From Kallotenue papyrolyticum (GTDB taxonomy: Bacteria; Chloroflexota; Chloroflexia; Chloroflexales; Kallotenuaceae), in assembly GCF_000526415.1 (NCBI RefSeq), contig NZ_JAGA01000001.1:310001-374000 (forward strand): a stretch of DNA of 64,000 bases. The letters are read 5' to 3'. Numbering within the stretch: position 1 is the stretch's first letter; the number at the start of each line of letters is the position of its first letter. The notes beneath the pieces are model-generated. The model worked only from the letters and a program-made list of their open reading frames with translations, did no database searches and had not been told where the DNA came from. Shown in pieces: positions 46,555 to 55,366 of this stretch. The position numbers and the translations under genes are program-made.

Positions 46555-49281
46555 ATGCCGATCACAATCCTTGCAACGAAACTCGTTCTGCCGCCGCCAC
46601 AGCATCCACTCGTGCCGCGGCAACAGGTGATCGCGCGGTTGGATGCAGCGTTCGCCTACCCGGTGACGATCGTCTCGGCGCAGGCAGGGTCGGGCAAAAC
46701 CAGCGCGCTGCGGGACTGGGTCTCCCGCCATGAGCGTGCCGTTGCCTGGCTGTCGCTCGACCCGGAGGACAACGACCCCACCCGCTTCTGGGCCTATGTG
46801 ATCGCCGCGCTGCGGCAGCTGCAGCCAGAGCTGGCGGAACGTTCGCACACCGCGCTGCAGGCGCACGCCCAGCAGTCGCCGCCGGTCGATGCGCTGCTCA
46901 CACCGCTGCTGAACGATCTAGCGGTCGTTCCCGACGAACGCCCGTCCGGCGCAGCAACCGCTGCGCAAGGGTTGGCGCAGCCCCACATAGCGCTTGTCCT
47001 GGACGATTATCATCTGATCGACAACCCCACTATCCACGCGGGGGTTGCGTTTCTGATCGACCACCTCCCCACGCACCTGCACGTGCTGATCGCCAGCCGC
47101 TCCGATCCGCCGCTGCCGCTCGCCCGCTGGCGGGCGCGCAACCAGTTGCACGACATCCGCTTCGAGGATCTGCGCTTCACTGCTGAGGAAGCGGCATACT
47201 TTTTGAATCGGGTCATGGGCCTGCAGCTCGCCGCCGACGACATCGCGGCGCTGATGGCCCGCACGGAAGGGTGGATCGCCGGGCTACACCTGGCCGCGCT
47301 GTCGTTGCGGGGCCGCGACGATCAGGCAAAACGCCAGTTTGTGGCGGCGTTCAGCGGCAGCCAGCGCTACATCCTGGAGTATCTGGTCGAAGAAGTGCTC
47401 GACCGCCAGCCGGAACACACCCGGCGGTTTTTGCTGCGCACATCGATCCTCGACTATCTGCTCGGTTCGCTGTGCGATGCGCTGACCGGGGAGGCTGACG
47501 GCCAGAGCATGCTGGAGGCGTTGGAGCGCGCCAATCTATTCGTCGCGCCGATGGCGGCGGATCGGCGCTGGTATCGCTACCACCACCTGTTCGCCGAGAT
47601 GTTGCGGCTGCAATTGCAGCGCACCGAACCCGATCTGGCACCGGTATTGCACCGCAAGGCAGCGCTGTGGTACGCCGCGAACGATCTGATCGACGATGCG
47701 ATGCACCACGCGCTGGCGGAGGGCGACGCCAGCTGGATCGCCGCTCTGCTCGAACGGTACGTCGAAGCGACCCTGCGCCGCGGCGAGGGCGAGACGCTGC
47801 GGCGCTGGCTGGCGGCGGTGCCGATGGAACTGGTGCGCACCCGGCCCCGGCTGATGTTGGCACAGGCGGTGGTGGCGTTCAATGCCGGCCACCTCGATCA
47901 GGCCGAAGCGTTGCTTGCCGAGACGACCCCGGCACCGATGGAGCCGTACACGCCCTCGATCGGGCGTGACACCAGTATGTTCGCCAATGTCCCCGCCGCG
48001 CGCGAACTGCTGCGCGCCTCGCTGGCCGGGCTGCGCGGTGATGTTGCCCAGGCGGTCGCAGCGATGCAGCGCGCGCTGAGTCTCGTGAACGAGCAGGAAC
48101 ACGGGCCGCGCATGTCGCTGCGCTGGAGTATGGCGCTGGTCGACTGGATGCGTGGGCGGCTCGCCAAGGCCGAGCAGGCCTACCTGGACCTGTATGCCGC
48201 GGGCAAGGCTGCGGGCGAGCCCCACCCTGCGCTGGGGGCCAACGCGCTGCTGGCGCGTGTGCGCCGTGCGCGGGGCCGCCTGGGTGAAACCCTGCAAACC
48301 TATGAGGACGGCCTGCTGTTCGCCGCCAACACGGGCGCATCAGCAACACCGACCGTGGCCATGACCTATGTCGGCATGGCTGAGGTGTTCTACCAGCGCA
48401 ACCAGCTGGATCAGGCGCTGCGCTACGCTACAGCCGCGGTGCCCCTCGGCCAGCAGCTGGTGTCCATGTTGACCGCGGCGACAGCCCGTGCCGTCCTCGC
48501 CTGGACACATCAGGCGCGTGGCGACCAGGCCGCTGCCCGCGCTGCGATCGACGACGCATCCCGTCTCCTTCCCTCCGATCAGGTCGCTGCACTGCACAAC
48601 CCGGTGCCCGCCGAGCGGGCGCGCCTGCTGCTCGCCCAGGGCGACTTCCAGGCCGCGCTCGATTGGGCCACGGCGCGCAGGTTGAGCGATACGGACGAAC
48701 TCCGCTACCCTCATGAGCGCGACTACCTGGTGTTCGCGCGCATCCTGCTGGCCCAGAATGCGCCGGATCGCGCGCTGCACGTGCTTGAAGGCCTCGAAGC
48801 TCTGGCGCGTGAACAGGGTCGGCTCGAAAGCGTCCTTGAAGCCCGCGCGCTTACGGCACTGGCGCTCGCCGCGCTGGGCGACCGCGCGCCGGCGCAGGCC
48901 GCGCTCCGTGAGGCGCTCGCCCTGGCACAGCCGGAAGGCTATGTGCGTATCTTCGCCGACGAGGGTGCACCCATGGCGGCGCTGCTGCGGCAGATCACGG
49001 GCGAACTCCGCCCCTTTGCGCTCCAGGTGCTGGCTGCAATCGGCGGATCACCTGCGCCGCTAGCACACAACCCAACCACCGCCCTGGTGGAACCTCTGAC
49101 CGAGCGCGAACTGGACGTGCTGCGCGCGCTCGCTGCCGGCCACTCCAATCAGGCGATTGCCCAGCAACTCTACCTCTCGGTTGCAACCGTGAAAGTCCAC
49201 CTCAAGCATATCTACAGCAAGCTCGCCGTCAACAGCCGCACCGAGGCGATCGCCCGCGCCCGCGAGCTGAATCTCGTGTAA
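46555..49281 (+). CDS. MalT-like LuxR-family transcriptional regulator (STAND ATPase)
   Basis: 908 residues from ATG 46555 (MPITILATKLVLPPPQ), chosen because this is the standard N-terminus and GGGTGA precedes it; ATG 46519 is a possible alternative. The STAND NTPase has Walker A SAQAGSGKTS (~42-50) and ALVLDDYHLIDN. A winged-helix/TPR-like middle part spans ~330-830. The LuxR helix-turn-helix closes the protein: LTERELDVLRALAAGHSNQA... to the end. MalT-type regulators integrate ATP and an inducer to activate promoters. Its last 11 codons and downstream DNA recur at 58039-58183. Confidence 0.93.
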   Translation: MPITILATKLVLPPPQHPLVPRQQVIARLDAAFAYPVTIVSAQAGSGKTSALRDWVSRHERAVAWLSLDPEDNDPTRFWAYVIAALRQLQPELAERSHTALQAHAQQSPPVDALLTPLLNDLAVVPDERPSGAATAAQGLAQPHIALVLDDYHLIDNPTIHAGVAFLIDHLPTHLHVLIASRSDPPLPLARWRARNQLHDIRFEDLRFTAEEAAYFLNRVMGLQLAADDIAALMARTEGWIAGLHLAALSLRGRDDQAKRQFVAAFSGSQRYILEYLVEEVLDRQPEHTRRFLLRTSILDYLLGSLCDALTGEADGQSMLEALERANLFVAPMAADRRWYRYHHLFAEMLRLQLQRTEPDLAPVLHRKAALWYAANDLIDDAMHHALAEGDASWIAALLERYVEATLRRGEGETLRRWLAAVPMELVRTRPRLMLAQAVVAFNAGHLDQAEALLAETTPAPMEPYTPSIGRDTSMFANVPAARELLRASLAGLRGDVAQAVAAMQRALSLVNEQEHGPRMSLRWSMALVDWMRGRLAKAEQAYLDLYAAGKAAGEPHPALGANALLARVRRARGRLGETLQTYEDGLLFAANTGASATPTVAMTYVGMAEVFYQRNQLDQALRYATAAVPLGQQLVSMLTAATARAVLAWTHQARGDQAAARAAIDDASRLLPSDQVAALHNPVPAERARLLLAQGDFQAALDWATARRLSDTDELRYPHERDYLVFARILLAQNAPDRALHVLEGLEALAREQGRLESVLEARALTALALAALGDRAPAQAALREALALAQPEGYVRIFADEGAPMAALLRQITGELRPFALQVLAAIGGSPAPLAHNPTTALVEPLTERELDVLRALAAGHSNQAIAQQLYLSVATVKVHLKHIYSKLAVNSRTEAIARARELNLV

Positions 49282-49396
49282 TCTCCCTTCGCGGCACCCC
49301 TCGCCGCGGCGGGCGGCCGGAAAAATACCACCACCACTACCCCCTTCGGATGATGCCACTGCTACGCGGAGAGCCTATAACGATGCCATGACACTG
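49250..49396 (+). repeat. Direct repeat copy A: LuxR 3' end plus downstream DNA
   Basis: This segment recurs at 58039-58183 with about 93% identity over ~146 nt and two small length differences near the stop codon. It holds the last ten codons of the LuxR gene, the hairpin CGCGGC/GCCGCG (49290-49308, a likely terminator) and the motif ACCACTACCCCCTTCGGATG. Confidence 0.8.
49290..49308 (+). terminator. Hairpin after the LuxR gene
   Basis: CGCGGC pairs with GCCGCG around ACCCCTC, 8 nt after the stop. An A-rich (AAAAA) run follows at 49321. Confidence 0.45.
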
Positions 49397-49607
49397 ATGC
49401 TCAGGAGGATCCCTTCTCGGTCAGCATCCTTGTGTCGCTTTGGCGGTAGGGTCAGGCCGACCAAACCGGGTCTCTTTAATCGCCGCACCGGCGGGACGGC
49501 GTATGTCAGCGCACCAGACCGAGGTAGCGCAATCTGCAGGCTAGTTTAGACTTATCCAGGCCATGTGGAGGCATGGCCTGATGGGCTGGGAGCAAGGAGC
49601 GTGAACC
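49397..49607. other. Intergenic region between the LuxR repeat and the DJ-1 gene
   Basis: About 210 bases, part of a 326-bp gap that begins at 49282. No gene or clear promoter seen. Confidence 0.3.
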
Positions 49608-51047
49608 ATGAAAAGATTTTGGATACCCGCGCGCTATCACCATCCGGTGATGCGCGGCCTGAACTACGCACTCGCGATCATTCTTGTTCCCTTCCTGGCC
49701 GGCATTGCCGGCATGAGCGTTCGTATCGTTGCCGGCATGCGCGCTGATCCCAATCCGCCGCCCTTCACCGGCGCGCTGCCAGCGCCGCCTGCGCACGACC
49801 CCACGAAACACACCGCGGTGGTCATCGCTGCTAACAGCGGCACCGAGGGCAGCGACTTTCTTGGCCCCTACGCGGTGCTCGCCCATTCCGGCGCGTTCAA
49901 CCTGTATACCGTTGCGCCCGAGCGCCGCATCACCCACCTCTTCTCCGGCGGTCCGAGCATGCGCGGGGTTGACTTCGTGCCGCATTACTCATTCGCCGAG
50001 TATGATGCCATCATCGGTAGCAACCCCGATCTGATCGTTATTCCGTACCTGCCCTTTCGCGAGGCGCCCGAATATCAGACGATCATGAACTGGATCCGCG
50101 CCCACGCCGGTCCGCACACGATTCTGCTCTCGGTCTGCGTCGGCGCCAGAAACCTGGCCGATACCGGGCTACTGAACGGCCGACGCGCCACGACTCATCA
50201 CTATCTCTTCCCGTTCATGGAGTTGCTGTATCCCGACGTACGTCTGGTGCGCGGCGTGCGCTACCTGGAGGATGGTAATCTCATTTCGGCGGCCGGGGTG
50301 ACCGCGGGCGTGGATGGAACGCTGCACGTTGTGGAGCGCATGATCGGGGCCGATGCTGCGCGCGACGTCGCACGACAGATCAACTACCCTCACACCCGCT
50401 TTCTCGACAATCCGTCCTATAACGCACCGCCAACCACGCTTGCGCTGCTGGCAAGCCCGCTTACGAACCTGCGCCTGATCGCCGCCCCGCTGTTCAACGT
50501 GTTCCTGAGCGGCTACCGCCTGGATAGCGACCAGGTGGGCGTAGCGCTGTACGACGGGATCAGCGAACTGGCACTGGCCTCGGTGGTTGATACCTACCCA
50601 CGTGCGGGTACGCTGATCGTCAACACGGTAGCACCTGAGCGCGAGGTGGTGCTGTCGCAACACGGGCTGGCATTCGTCCCGCGCTGGAGCTTCGCCGACG
50701 CACCGCGGCTTGACCGGCTCATCCTGCCGGGCAGCCCCAATGATGCTGCGGCCGCAGCGTTCGAGCGCTGGACGCAGGAACGGCAGCAGATTACAGTCGA
50801 GCGGGTGCATCAGGGCAGCGGGTATGCCTACGCTGCCACGCTAATGGACATGGCGCGCAGCGAGGGAAGCGCCATTGCGACCCAGGCGGCCTACCAGCTC
50901 GAGTACCCGATCGGCACGGCACTGGCGACAGCGCCGCGCTACCGGCCCGAGTTGCTCGTCCGCCTGCTCATCTTGGGGCTGGCCGGGCTGGTGGTGGCAG
51001 GGCTGATCGAGCGTCGGCGCGTGAGCCGGGGCAGCAGGCAGCGGTAA
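49608..51047 (+). CDS. Membrane-anchored tandem DJ-1/PfpI-like (GATase1) protein
   Basis: 479 residues from ATG 49608, with AAGGAG upstream. A helix (~18-40) anchors the protein. A first DJ-1/PfpI domain (~65-255) contains the nucleophile elbow ILLSVCVGARNLADTGLLNG. A second, similar domain (~305-430) starts VGVALYDGISELALASVVDT but lacks the Cys at the elbow. A C-terminal helix (~440-460) follows. Halves of this type occur in GATase1-AraC regulators, but no HTH is present here. It may be a membrane-linked hydrolase or binding protein; function unknown. Confidence 0.7.
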   Translation: MKRFWIPARYHHPVMRGLNYALAIILVPFLAGIAGMSVRIVAGMRADPNPPPFTGALPAPPAHDPTKHTAVVIAANSGTEGSDFLGPYAVLAHSGAFNLYTVAPERRITHLFSGGPSMRGVDFVPHYSFAEYDAIIGSNPDLIVIPYLPFREAPEYQTIMNWIRAHAGPHTILLSVCVGARNLADTGLLNGRRATTHHYLFPFMELLYPDVRLVRGVRYLEDGNLISAAGVTAGVDGTLHVVERMIGADAARDVARQINYPHTRFLDNPSYNAPPTTLALLASPLTNLRLIAAPLFNVFLSGYRLDSDQVGVALYDGISELALASVVDTYPRAGTLIVNTVAPEREVVLSQHGLAFVPRWSFADAPRLDRLILPGSPNDAAAAAFERWTQERQQITVERVHQGSGYAYAATLMDMARSEGSAIATQAAYQLEYPIGTALATAPRYRPELLVRLLILGLAGLVVAGLIERRRVSRGSRQR

Positions 51048-51114
51048 CCTTCCAAGCTTTCGCCACGATCATGATGCTGATGACACTGGACGCTGCAATA
51101 AAGGAACGACACCC

Positions 51115-51735
51115 ATGAGCGATCGGCAGGGCGACCAAGCAGCTGAGCACGCCAGGTTCACTACGTATCCAGCCGACGGGTACGCGCGCTGGATCACTGC
51201 GCTCACCCACCGCTGGCCGACGGCGTTGGGCCTCGCGCTCGCTGTCCTGACCTTTGCAGACCAGGAAGTGAGCGTTGAGTTTGTATCCACCATCGCAGGG
51301 ATCATCCTCCTGATGGCGCTGATCTATTTCGGCGCGGCTGTTCTGGAGCGGCGCTGGACGGCATGGATCCTCTTCCTGATCGGCTTCGCGGTCGTGACTG
51401 CAGCACGCCTGCTTGGCCTGCCCACCAGCCCAGCGATTGTGTTTCTGGCTGGCGCGCTCATCTTTCTGGTACTGAGCGTGATTGGCGGTCAATGGCGCGC
51501 CAGTGGTAGCTTGCCGCTCCAGGCTATCGGCATGCTGGGCTTTGGTGCAGCTGGCCTCCTGGCGCTCTACGTCACCCCGATCCTTGCTGGATACCTCACA
51601 GCAACCACGCTGATTGGCCACGCCGCCTGGGATGCTGTCCACCTCTGGCGCAACCGGGTGGTAACACGGTCCTATGCAGAGTTTTGCGCCGCCGTCGATC
51701 TTGTGCTCGGCATCGCAATCTTTGTCCTGGCTTAG
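51115..51735 (+). CDS. Six-helix integral membrane protein of unknown function
   Basis: 206 residues with AAGGA upstream. Six hydrophobic helices are visible (for example ALGLALAVLTFADQ, IILLMALIYFGAAVLE, AIVFLAGALIFLVLSVIGG). The last ~55 residues hold AWDAVHLWRNRVVTRSYAEF and VDLVLGIAIFVLA. No family was recognised. It lies between the DJ-1 gene and a broken RibD-like gene. Confidence 0.65.
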   Translation: MSDRQGDQAAEHARFTTYPADGYARWITALTHRWPTALGLALAVLTFADQEVSVEFVSTIAGIILLMALIYFGAAVLERRWTAWILFLIGFAVVTAARLLGLPTSPAIVFLAGALIFLVLSVIGGQWRASGSLPLQAIGMLGFGAAGLLALYVTPILAGYLTATTLIGHAAWDAVHLWRNRVVTRSYAEFCAAVDLVLGIAIFVLA

Positions 51736-51821
51736 GCGATGGGGGTACTGTTGCGCTGGCAAATGCCTTGAATGGCGCGCATTGACCAGCGTTCTTGAAA
51801 GAGTTCACGGGCAGGAGTTTT

Positions 51822-52197
51822 ATGGGCACGCTTTTTCTCAACATGAGCATGTCGCTTAATGGGTTCATCGCGGAACCAAAAGAGGACAGTCCCGAAACAG
51901 AGCGCGAGGCTGAGCAAGGCCTAGAGGCGTGGTGGAAGCCGATCAGTGCCGTTGTGGTAGGCCGGCGAGTCTTCGACCTTGGCGAGAAACCCTGGAGCAC
52001 TCATCCTGTCTTCCACACACCGTGTTGCGAGCTCACGTACCGGGCGCACGCACGCATCCTCAAGCGAGGGAGCATAAGCTACACCTTACCGACGGCGTTC
52101 AAAGCGCCATCGCCCAGGCACAGAGGGTGGCCAGCGACGAGGAGGTCGTTGTCAATGGCGGCGCAGCAGCCGCTCAGTCGAGACATCGGCCACACAT
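51822..52197 (+). pseudogene. Frameshifted RibD-C/dihydrofolate-reductase-like gene
   Basis: The frame from ATG 51822 reads MGTLFLNMSMSLNGFIAEPK and VVVGRRVFDLGEKPW, the N-terminal half of the family. After ARILKRGSISYT the match moves to another frame: LTDGVQSAIAQAQRVASDEE then VVVNGGAAAAQ. A one-base indel near 52082 explains this, and homology stops near 52180. It is one of several RibD-C-type genes in this accessory stretch. Confidence 0.75.
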
Positions 52198-52384
52198 CGG
52201 GCATTCGCGCTGATGCTAGCCACCAGCACCAAGAAGTCCAACCTGACCGTTGTGAGCGGGATTGTCGTTGATCTTTTCGTCGGGCTCGACGTTTCCTCGG
52301 TGAAACAGCCCGAAGAAATTCGGCAAGAAAGACTTGTGGTGAAGCTCGCCGAACGATCGTAACCTTCGCAGAGGACAAACGCTG

Positions 52385-53113
52385 ATGGTGGTGAGTGGCG
52401 AAAAGCGGCGTTCGGAATATGGCACCGAACGGGGGCACGATGACGAGAAGGGGTATCTGGCCGGCGCGCGGGCGGCGGCGCCGTTTGCCCTGGCCACGGC
52501 CATGCTGGGGGTCTCCTTCGGGGTCCTGGCCAGATCCCTGGGTTGGGGCATCGCCGCCCCAATCGCCTTCTCGCTAGTTGCGTTCTCGGGCTCCGCTCAG
52601 TTCGCCGTGGTGGCGGTGTTCGGCGCTGGTGGCGGGGCGCCGGCTGCCATCATGGCGGCTGTACTCTTGAACACTCGCTTCTTAGCAATGGGCCTGGCCG
52701 TTGCCCCGTCCCTCAAAGGCGGGCGGCTGCGCAGGGCCGTGGAGGCCCAGGCGGTGGTCGACTCATCGTGGGCGCTGGCCAGTCGCGGCGGCGGGCAATT
52801 CGACCGCGCGCGCATGATCGGTGCGACCGTCCCCCAGTACGTGGCCTGGGTCGTCGGCACGGTGGTGGGGGTACTGGTCGGGGACGTGGTTGGCGATGTG
52901 GAACGGTTGGGGCTCGACGCGCTCTTCCCGACCTTCTTCCTGGTCCTGCTCGTGGAGCAGCTTAGAAACGACGACCGGAGAACAGCGATGGTCGCGCTGC
53001 TGGCAGCGCTGCTGGCCCTGCTCCTGATGCCGTTTACGCCACCGGGCGTGCCGGTCATCGCCGCCTGCGTAACCGCGCTGCTGGGCCTCAGCAACCTGGG
53101 GAGGCGCCCATGA
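52385..53113 (+). CDS. azlC: AzlC-family branched-chain amino acid export protein
   Basis: 242 residues with AGAGGA upstream. The first helices read ARAAAPFALATAMLGVSFGV, then SGSAQFAVVAVFGAGGG, which match AzlC. A conserved LLNTRFLAMGLAVAPSL segment and a C-terminal helix pair complete the protein. AzlC works with AzlD in branched-chain amino acid or azaleucine export. The azlD gene overlaps its stop by four bases (ATGA). Confidence 0.88.
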   Translation: MVVSGEKRRSEYGTERGHDDEKGYLAGARAAAPFALATAMLGVSFGVLARSLGWGIAAPIAFSLVAFSGSAQFAVVAVFGAGGGAPAAIMAAVLLNTRFLAMGLAVAPSLKGGRLRRAVEAQAVVDSSWALASRGGGQFDRARMIGATVPQYVAWVVGTVVGVLVGDVVGDVERLGLDALFPTFFLVLLVEQLRNDDRRTAMVALLAALLALLLMPFTPPGVPVIAACVTALLGLSNLGRRP

Positions 53114-53421
53114 TCACGGTCTGGGCCACGATCCTCGCTGTCGCCCTGGCGAACGCTGCCATCAAGGCCACCGGGCCGATCCTGCTTGGCAACCGGGACC
53201 TGCCCCCCAAGGCGAAGGCTGTCACTGCCTTGCTGGCGTCGGCCTTGTTGGCGGCGCTGGTGGTGACCGAGACGCTCGGCGGGGAAGGGCGCTTCGCGTT
53301 AGACGCCAGGCTCGTGGGGTTGACGGTTGCGTCGCTGGTGCTCCTGTTGCGCGCTCCCGTGCTCGTGGTCGTCGCCTTAGCCGTGGTCGCTACCGCGCTA
53401 ACCCGTGCCTGCTTTGGTTAA
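53110..53421 (+). CDS. azlD: AzlD-family branched-chain amino acid export protein
   Basis: 103 residues, start overlapping the azlC stop. Three to four helices are seen, with LANAAIKATGPILLGNRDLP and VTALLASALLAALVVTETLG typical of AzlD. It is the small partner of AzlC. Confidence 0.85.
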   Translation: MITVWATILAVALANAAIKATGPILLGNRDLPPKAKAVTALLASALLAALVVTETLGGEGRFALDARLVGLTVASLVLLLRAPVLVVVALAVVATALTRACFG

Positions 53422-53653
53422 GCACTCTTGATCGCCCTGGCTTCAGCATGCTCGTGCATGGCGCGTGGCAGAACCGTGAACGAGCGAGTGCCGATCGGAA
53501 GGCCTGAAAGCTGGTTGTAGATTCGGGAGTGGTCGGCCCTTCGCGCTGAGTCTCCGACCTCGCGCCGCGGGGCTGCCCGGCCTTGATGAAGCGCTGGGCT
53601 TCGGAGGAGCGCGGCGAACATAGACGGAAACGTTCGCACCAGGAGACAAAAGG

Positions 53654-54274
53654 ATGAAGAGAAGCAAGCACACCCATGGCATCCAGTCCGGCGAGCCGCC
53701 TGCTTCCGCGCCAATGGGTGATACGGGACAGTCTATGAATACTGCTCCGTCGGAGGCGGCTAGGCGATCCGGCGGTCGTCTTGCCATGAGCTGGCACTTC
53801 GTGTGCCATCTGCTGGCAATGGTCATCGCCATGATGGTCGGGATGGGCCTCTTTGGCCTGGCGCTCTGGGTTTTCGGTGAGCCTCCCGGCTATTCCAACC
53901 TGCTCGTCGAGTACGGCCTCATGGGAGCGTTCATGGCCGTGACGATGGTGGGGTGGATGCGCTTCCGCGGCCACTCCTGGTGGGACGGTGGCGAGATGTC
54001 GGTGGCGATGCTCGTCCCGATGCTCGCTCCGGTCGCGCTTGTCGAGCTGGGCGTGGCGGTGCCAGGGTTTACCGAGGGCTCGCTTATGCTGATCTCCCAC
54101 GTGGCGATGATCGGCGGCATGGTCGCGCTGATGCTCTACCGCTTCGAGCGCTACGCGCACGCATCGCATGGCCGCCATGGACAGGAAGCGCCGTCGCCGG
54201 CCTTGACATCTGTCATGCCGAAGAGACGACGGCCCTCACTACCGGACGCGGATGGATATCCCCACCCTCGCTGA
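53654..54274 (+). CDS. Integral membrane protein (actinobacterial FliP-misannotated type)
   Basis: 206 residues. The N-terminal ~45 residues are polar. Four helices follow, including FVCHLLAMVIAMMVGMGLFG, MVGWMRFRGHSWWDGGEMSV and HVAMIGGMVALMLYRFERYA. These resemble small membrane proteins often labelled flagellar protein FliP in actinobacterial genomes, but the match is not to real FliP. The role is unknown. Upstream ATG codons would lengthen it; 53654 is the first in frame. Confidence 0.55.
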   Translation: MKRSKHTHGIQSGEPPASAPMGDTGQSMNTAPSEAARRSGGRLAMSWHFVCHLLAMVIAMMVGMGLFGLALWVFGEPPGYSNLLVEYGLMGAFMAVTMVGWMRFRGHSWWDGGEMSVAMLVPMLAPVALVELGVAVPGFTEGSLMLISHVAMIGGMVALMLYRFERYAHASHGRHGQEAPSPALTSVMPKRRRPSLPDADGYPHPR

Positions 54275-54565
54275 TAAGAGACCTTTCAGGAAAGGATGTT
54301 CGTGAACGGAAGCATCCCGACGACATCGGCGCTACGAGCTGCCGCCTGCTCGCGGCCAACGGCGCGCAAGGCGCGGCGAACGGCCGCGACGCGGAGAAGA
54401 TCGAGACAGTCGTGGCCTGGCAGGCGTTCGGTCGGCGGCGCGCTGGTGGCTTTGCCGCCGACCCGGAGCTGCAAAGGCCGGACGGCGTTCGTCCCTCCCT
54501 AGCCGGCCAGAAGGCAATAGCCCGGGCCGTGGTCGAGCGACTGTCGGAGAGCTGGTGAAAGAGAG
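54275..54565. other. Region before the VOC gene cassette
   Basis: About 290 bases without a recognisable gene. It ends at the GTTAGAC core site (54565-54571) where the VOC cassette begins. Confidence 0.4.
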
Positions 54566-55136
54566 TTAGACACCAAGGAGACATCATGACCGTCAAGCGT
54601 ATGGACAACGTCGGCATCGTGGTGGAAGACCTTGATGCCGCCATTGAGTTCTTCACCGAACTCGGCCTTGTCCTCGAAGGCCGCATGCCCATCGACGGCG
54701 AATGGGCCGGCCGTGTCACCGGCGTGCGCGGCCAGCGCGTCGAGATCGCCATGCTGCGCACCCCCGACGGCCACAGCCGCCTCGAGCTCTCGCGCTTCGA
54801 CGCCCCCGCCATCGCGTCCGATCACCGCACTGCCCCCGTGAACTCGTTGGGATACCTGCGCGTCATGTTCGCCGTCGAGAACATCGACGACACTCTCGCT
54901 CAGCTCAGCAGGCTCGGTGCGACAGTGGTCGATGAAGTCGTCAACTACGAAAACATCTACCGGCTCTGCTACATCCGGGGGCCCGAAGGCATTCTCATCG
55001 GGCTCGCCCAACAGCTCGGGCAGCAGACCGCCGAGAGCCATCCCTTGGAACATAAGCGTTGAGAACTCAGGCGTTGGTGTCTAACAAGCGGTTGCAGCGG
55101 ACGGTCCGCTACGCAGCCCGCCGCTGAACCGGAGCG
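54566..55136 (+). mobile_element. Integron-type gene cassette carrying a VOC gene
   Basis: The cassette starts at the G/TT cut of GTTAGACACCAA (54565-54576) and ends at the same cut in its attC (55136). The first twelve bases, GTTAGACACCAA, are exactly the reverse complement of TTGGTGTCTAAC just before and within the attC R-box (55074-55085), as expected when a cassette's two ends once formed one attC in a circle. It holds a single forward gene with its own Shine-Dalgarno. No integrase gene is visible in the window. Confidence 0.8.
54586..55062 (+). CDS. VOC-family (glyoxalase/bleomycin-resistance fold) protein
   Basis: 158 residues with AAGGAG upstream. The VOC pattern includes MDNVGIVVEDLDAAIEFFTE then LGLVLEGR in the first beta-alpha-beta unit. 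The second unit contains GYLRVMFAVENIDDTLAQLS, and YIRGPEGILIGLAQQL closes it, with a Glu in a metal-binding position. It may be a dioxygenase, glyoxalase or drug-binding protein; VOC genes are common integron cargo. The gene fills nearly the whole cassette. Confidence 0.88.
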   Translation: MTVKRMDNVGIVVEDLDAAIEFFTELGLVLEGRMPIDGEWAGRVTGVRGQRVEIAMLRTPDGHSRLELSRFDAPAIASDHRTAPVNSLGYLRVMFAVENIDDTLAQLSRLGATVVDEVVNYENIYRLCYIRGPEGILIGLAQQLGQQTAESHPLEHKR

Positions 55137-55142
55137 TTAGGC
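55079..55142 (+). other. Complete attC integron recombination site
   Basis: R'' GTCTAAC (55079-55085) and R' GTTAGGC (55136-55142) frame a palindrome whose inner arms pair: CGGTTGCAGCGG near 55090 with CCGCTGAACCGG near 55121, with one unpaired G in the left arm, the extrahelical base of real attC sites. Cassette-end complementarity (see 54566-55136) supports it. Confidence 0.82.
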
Positions 55143-55170
55143 CGACGTACAGGATCAGGAGAGATGCATC

Positions 55171-55365
55171 ATGACCAATGTTTTTGTAAACATCGCACTT
55201 AGCCTTGACGGCTACATGGCGCCGAAAGGGATGACCATGGAGCATTGGGGGGAGCCTGAGTACAAGAACTGGGTGCCAGGTGGAGTGAGCTGATGGCCTG
55301 GGTCATTAAGCAGTCCGGTTCGATGGCCGATCTTGTTCGTGAATCTTCTTTGGCAGGAGCAGAAA
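55171..55365 (+). pseudogene. N-terminal fragment of a RibD-C/DHFR-like gene
   Basis: ATG 55171 starts MTNVFVNIALSLDGYMAPKG and runs to EYKNW, after which the family sequence continues in another frame (WSELMAWVIKQ). A stop in the original frame (55291-55293) limits the product to 40 residues. Homology ends by about 55365. It is probably the first gene of the cassette that follows the complete attC. Confidence 0.65.
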
Positions 55366-55366
55366 G

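Noticed and set aside
53654-54274. Flagellar protein FliP
   Set aside because: Only a resemblance to misnamed small membrane proteins; no FliP motifs and no flagellar genes nearby.
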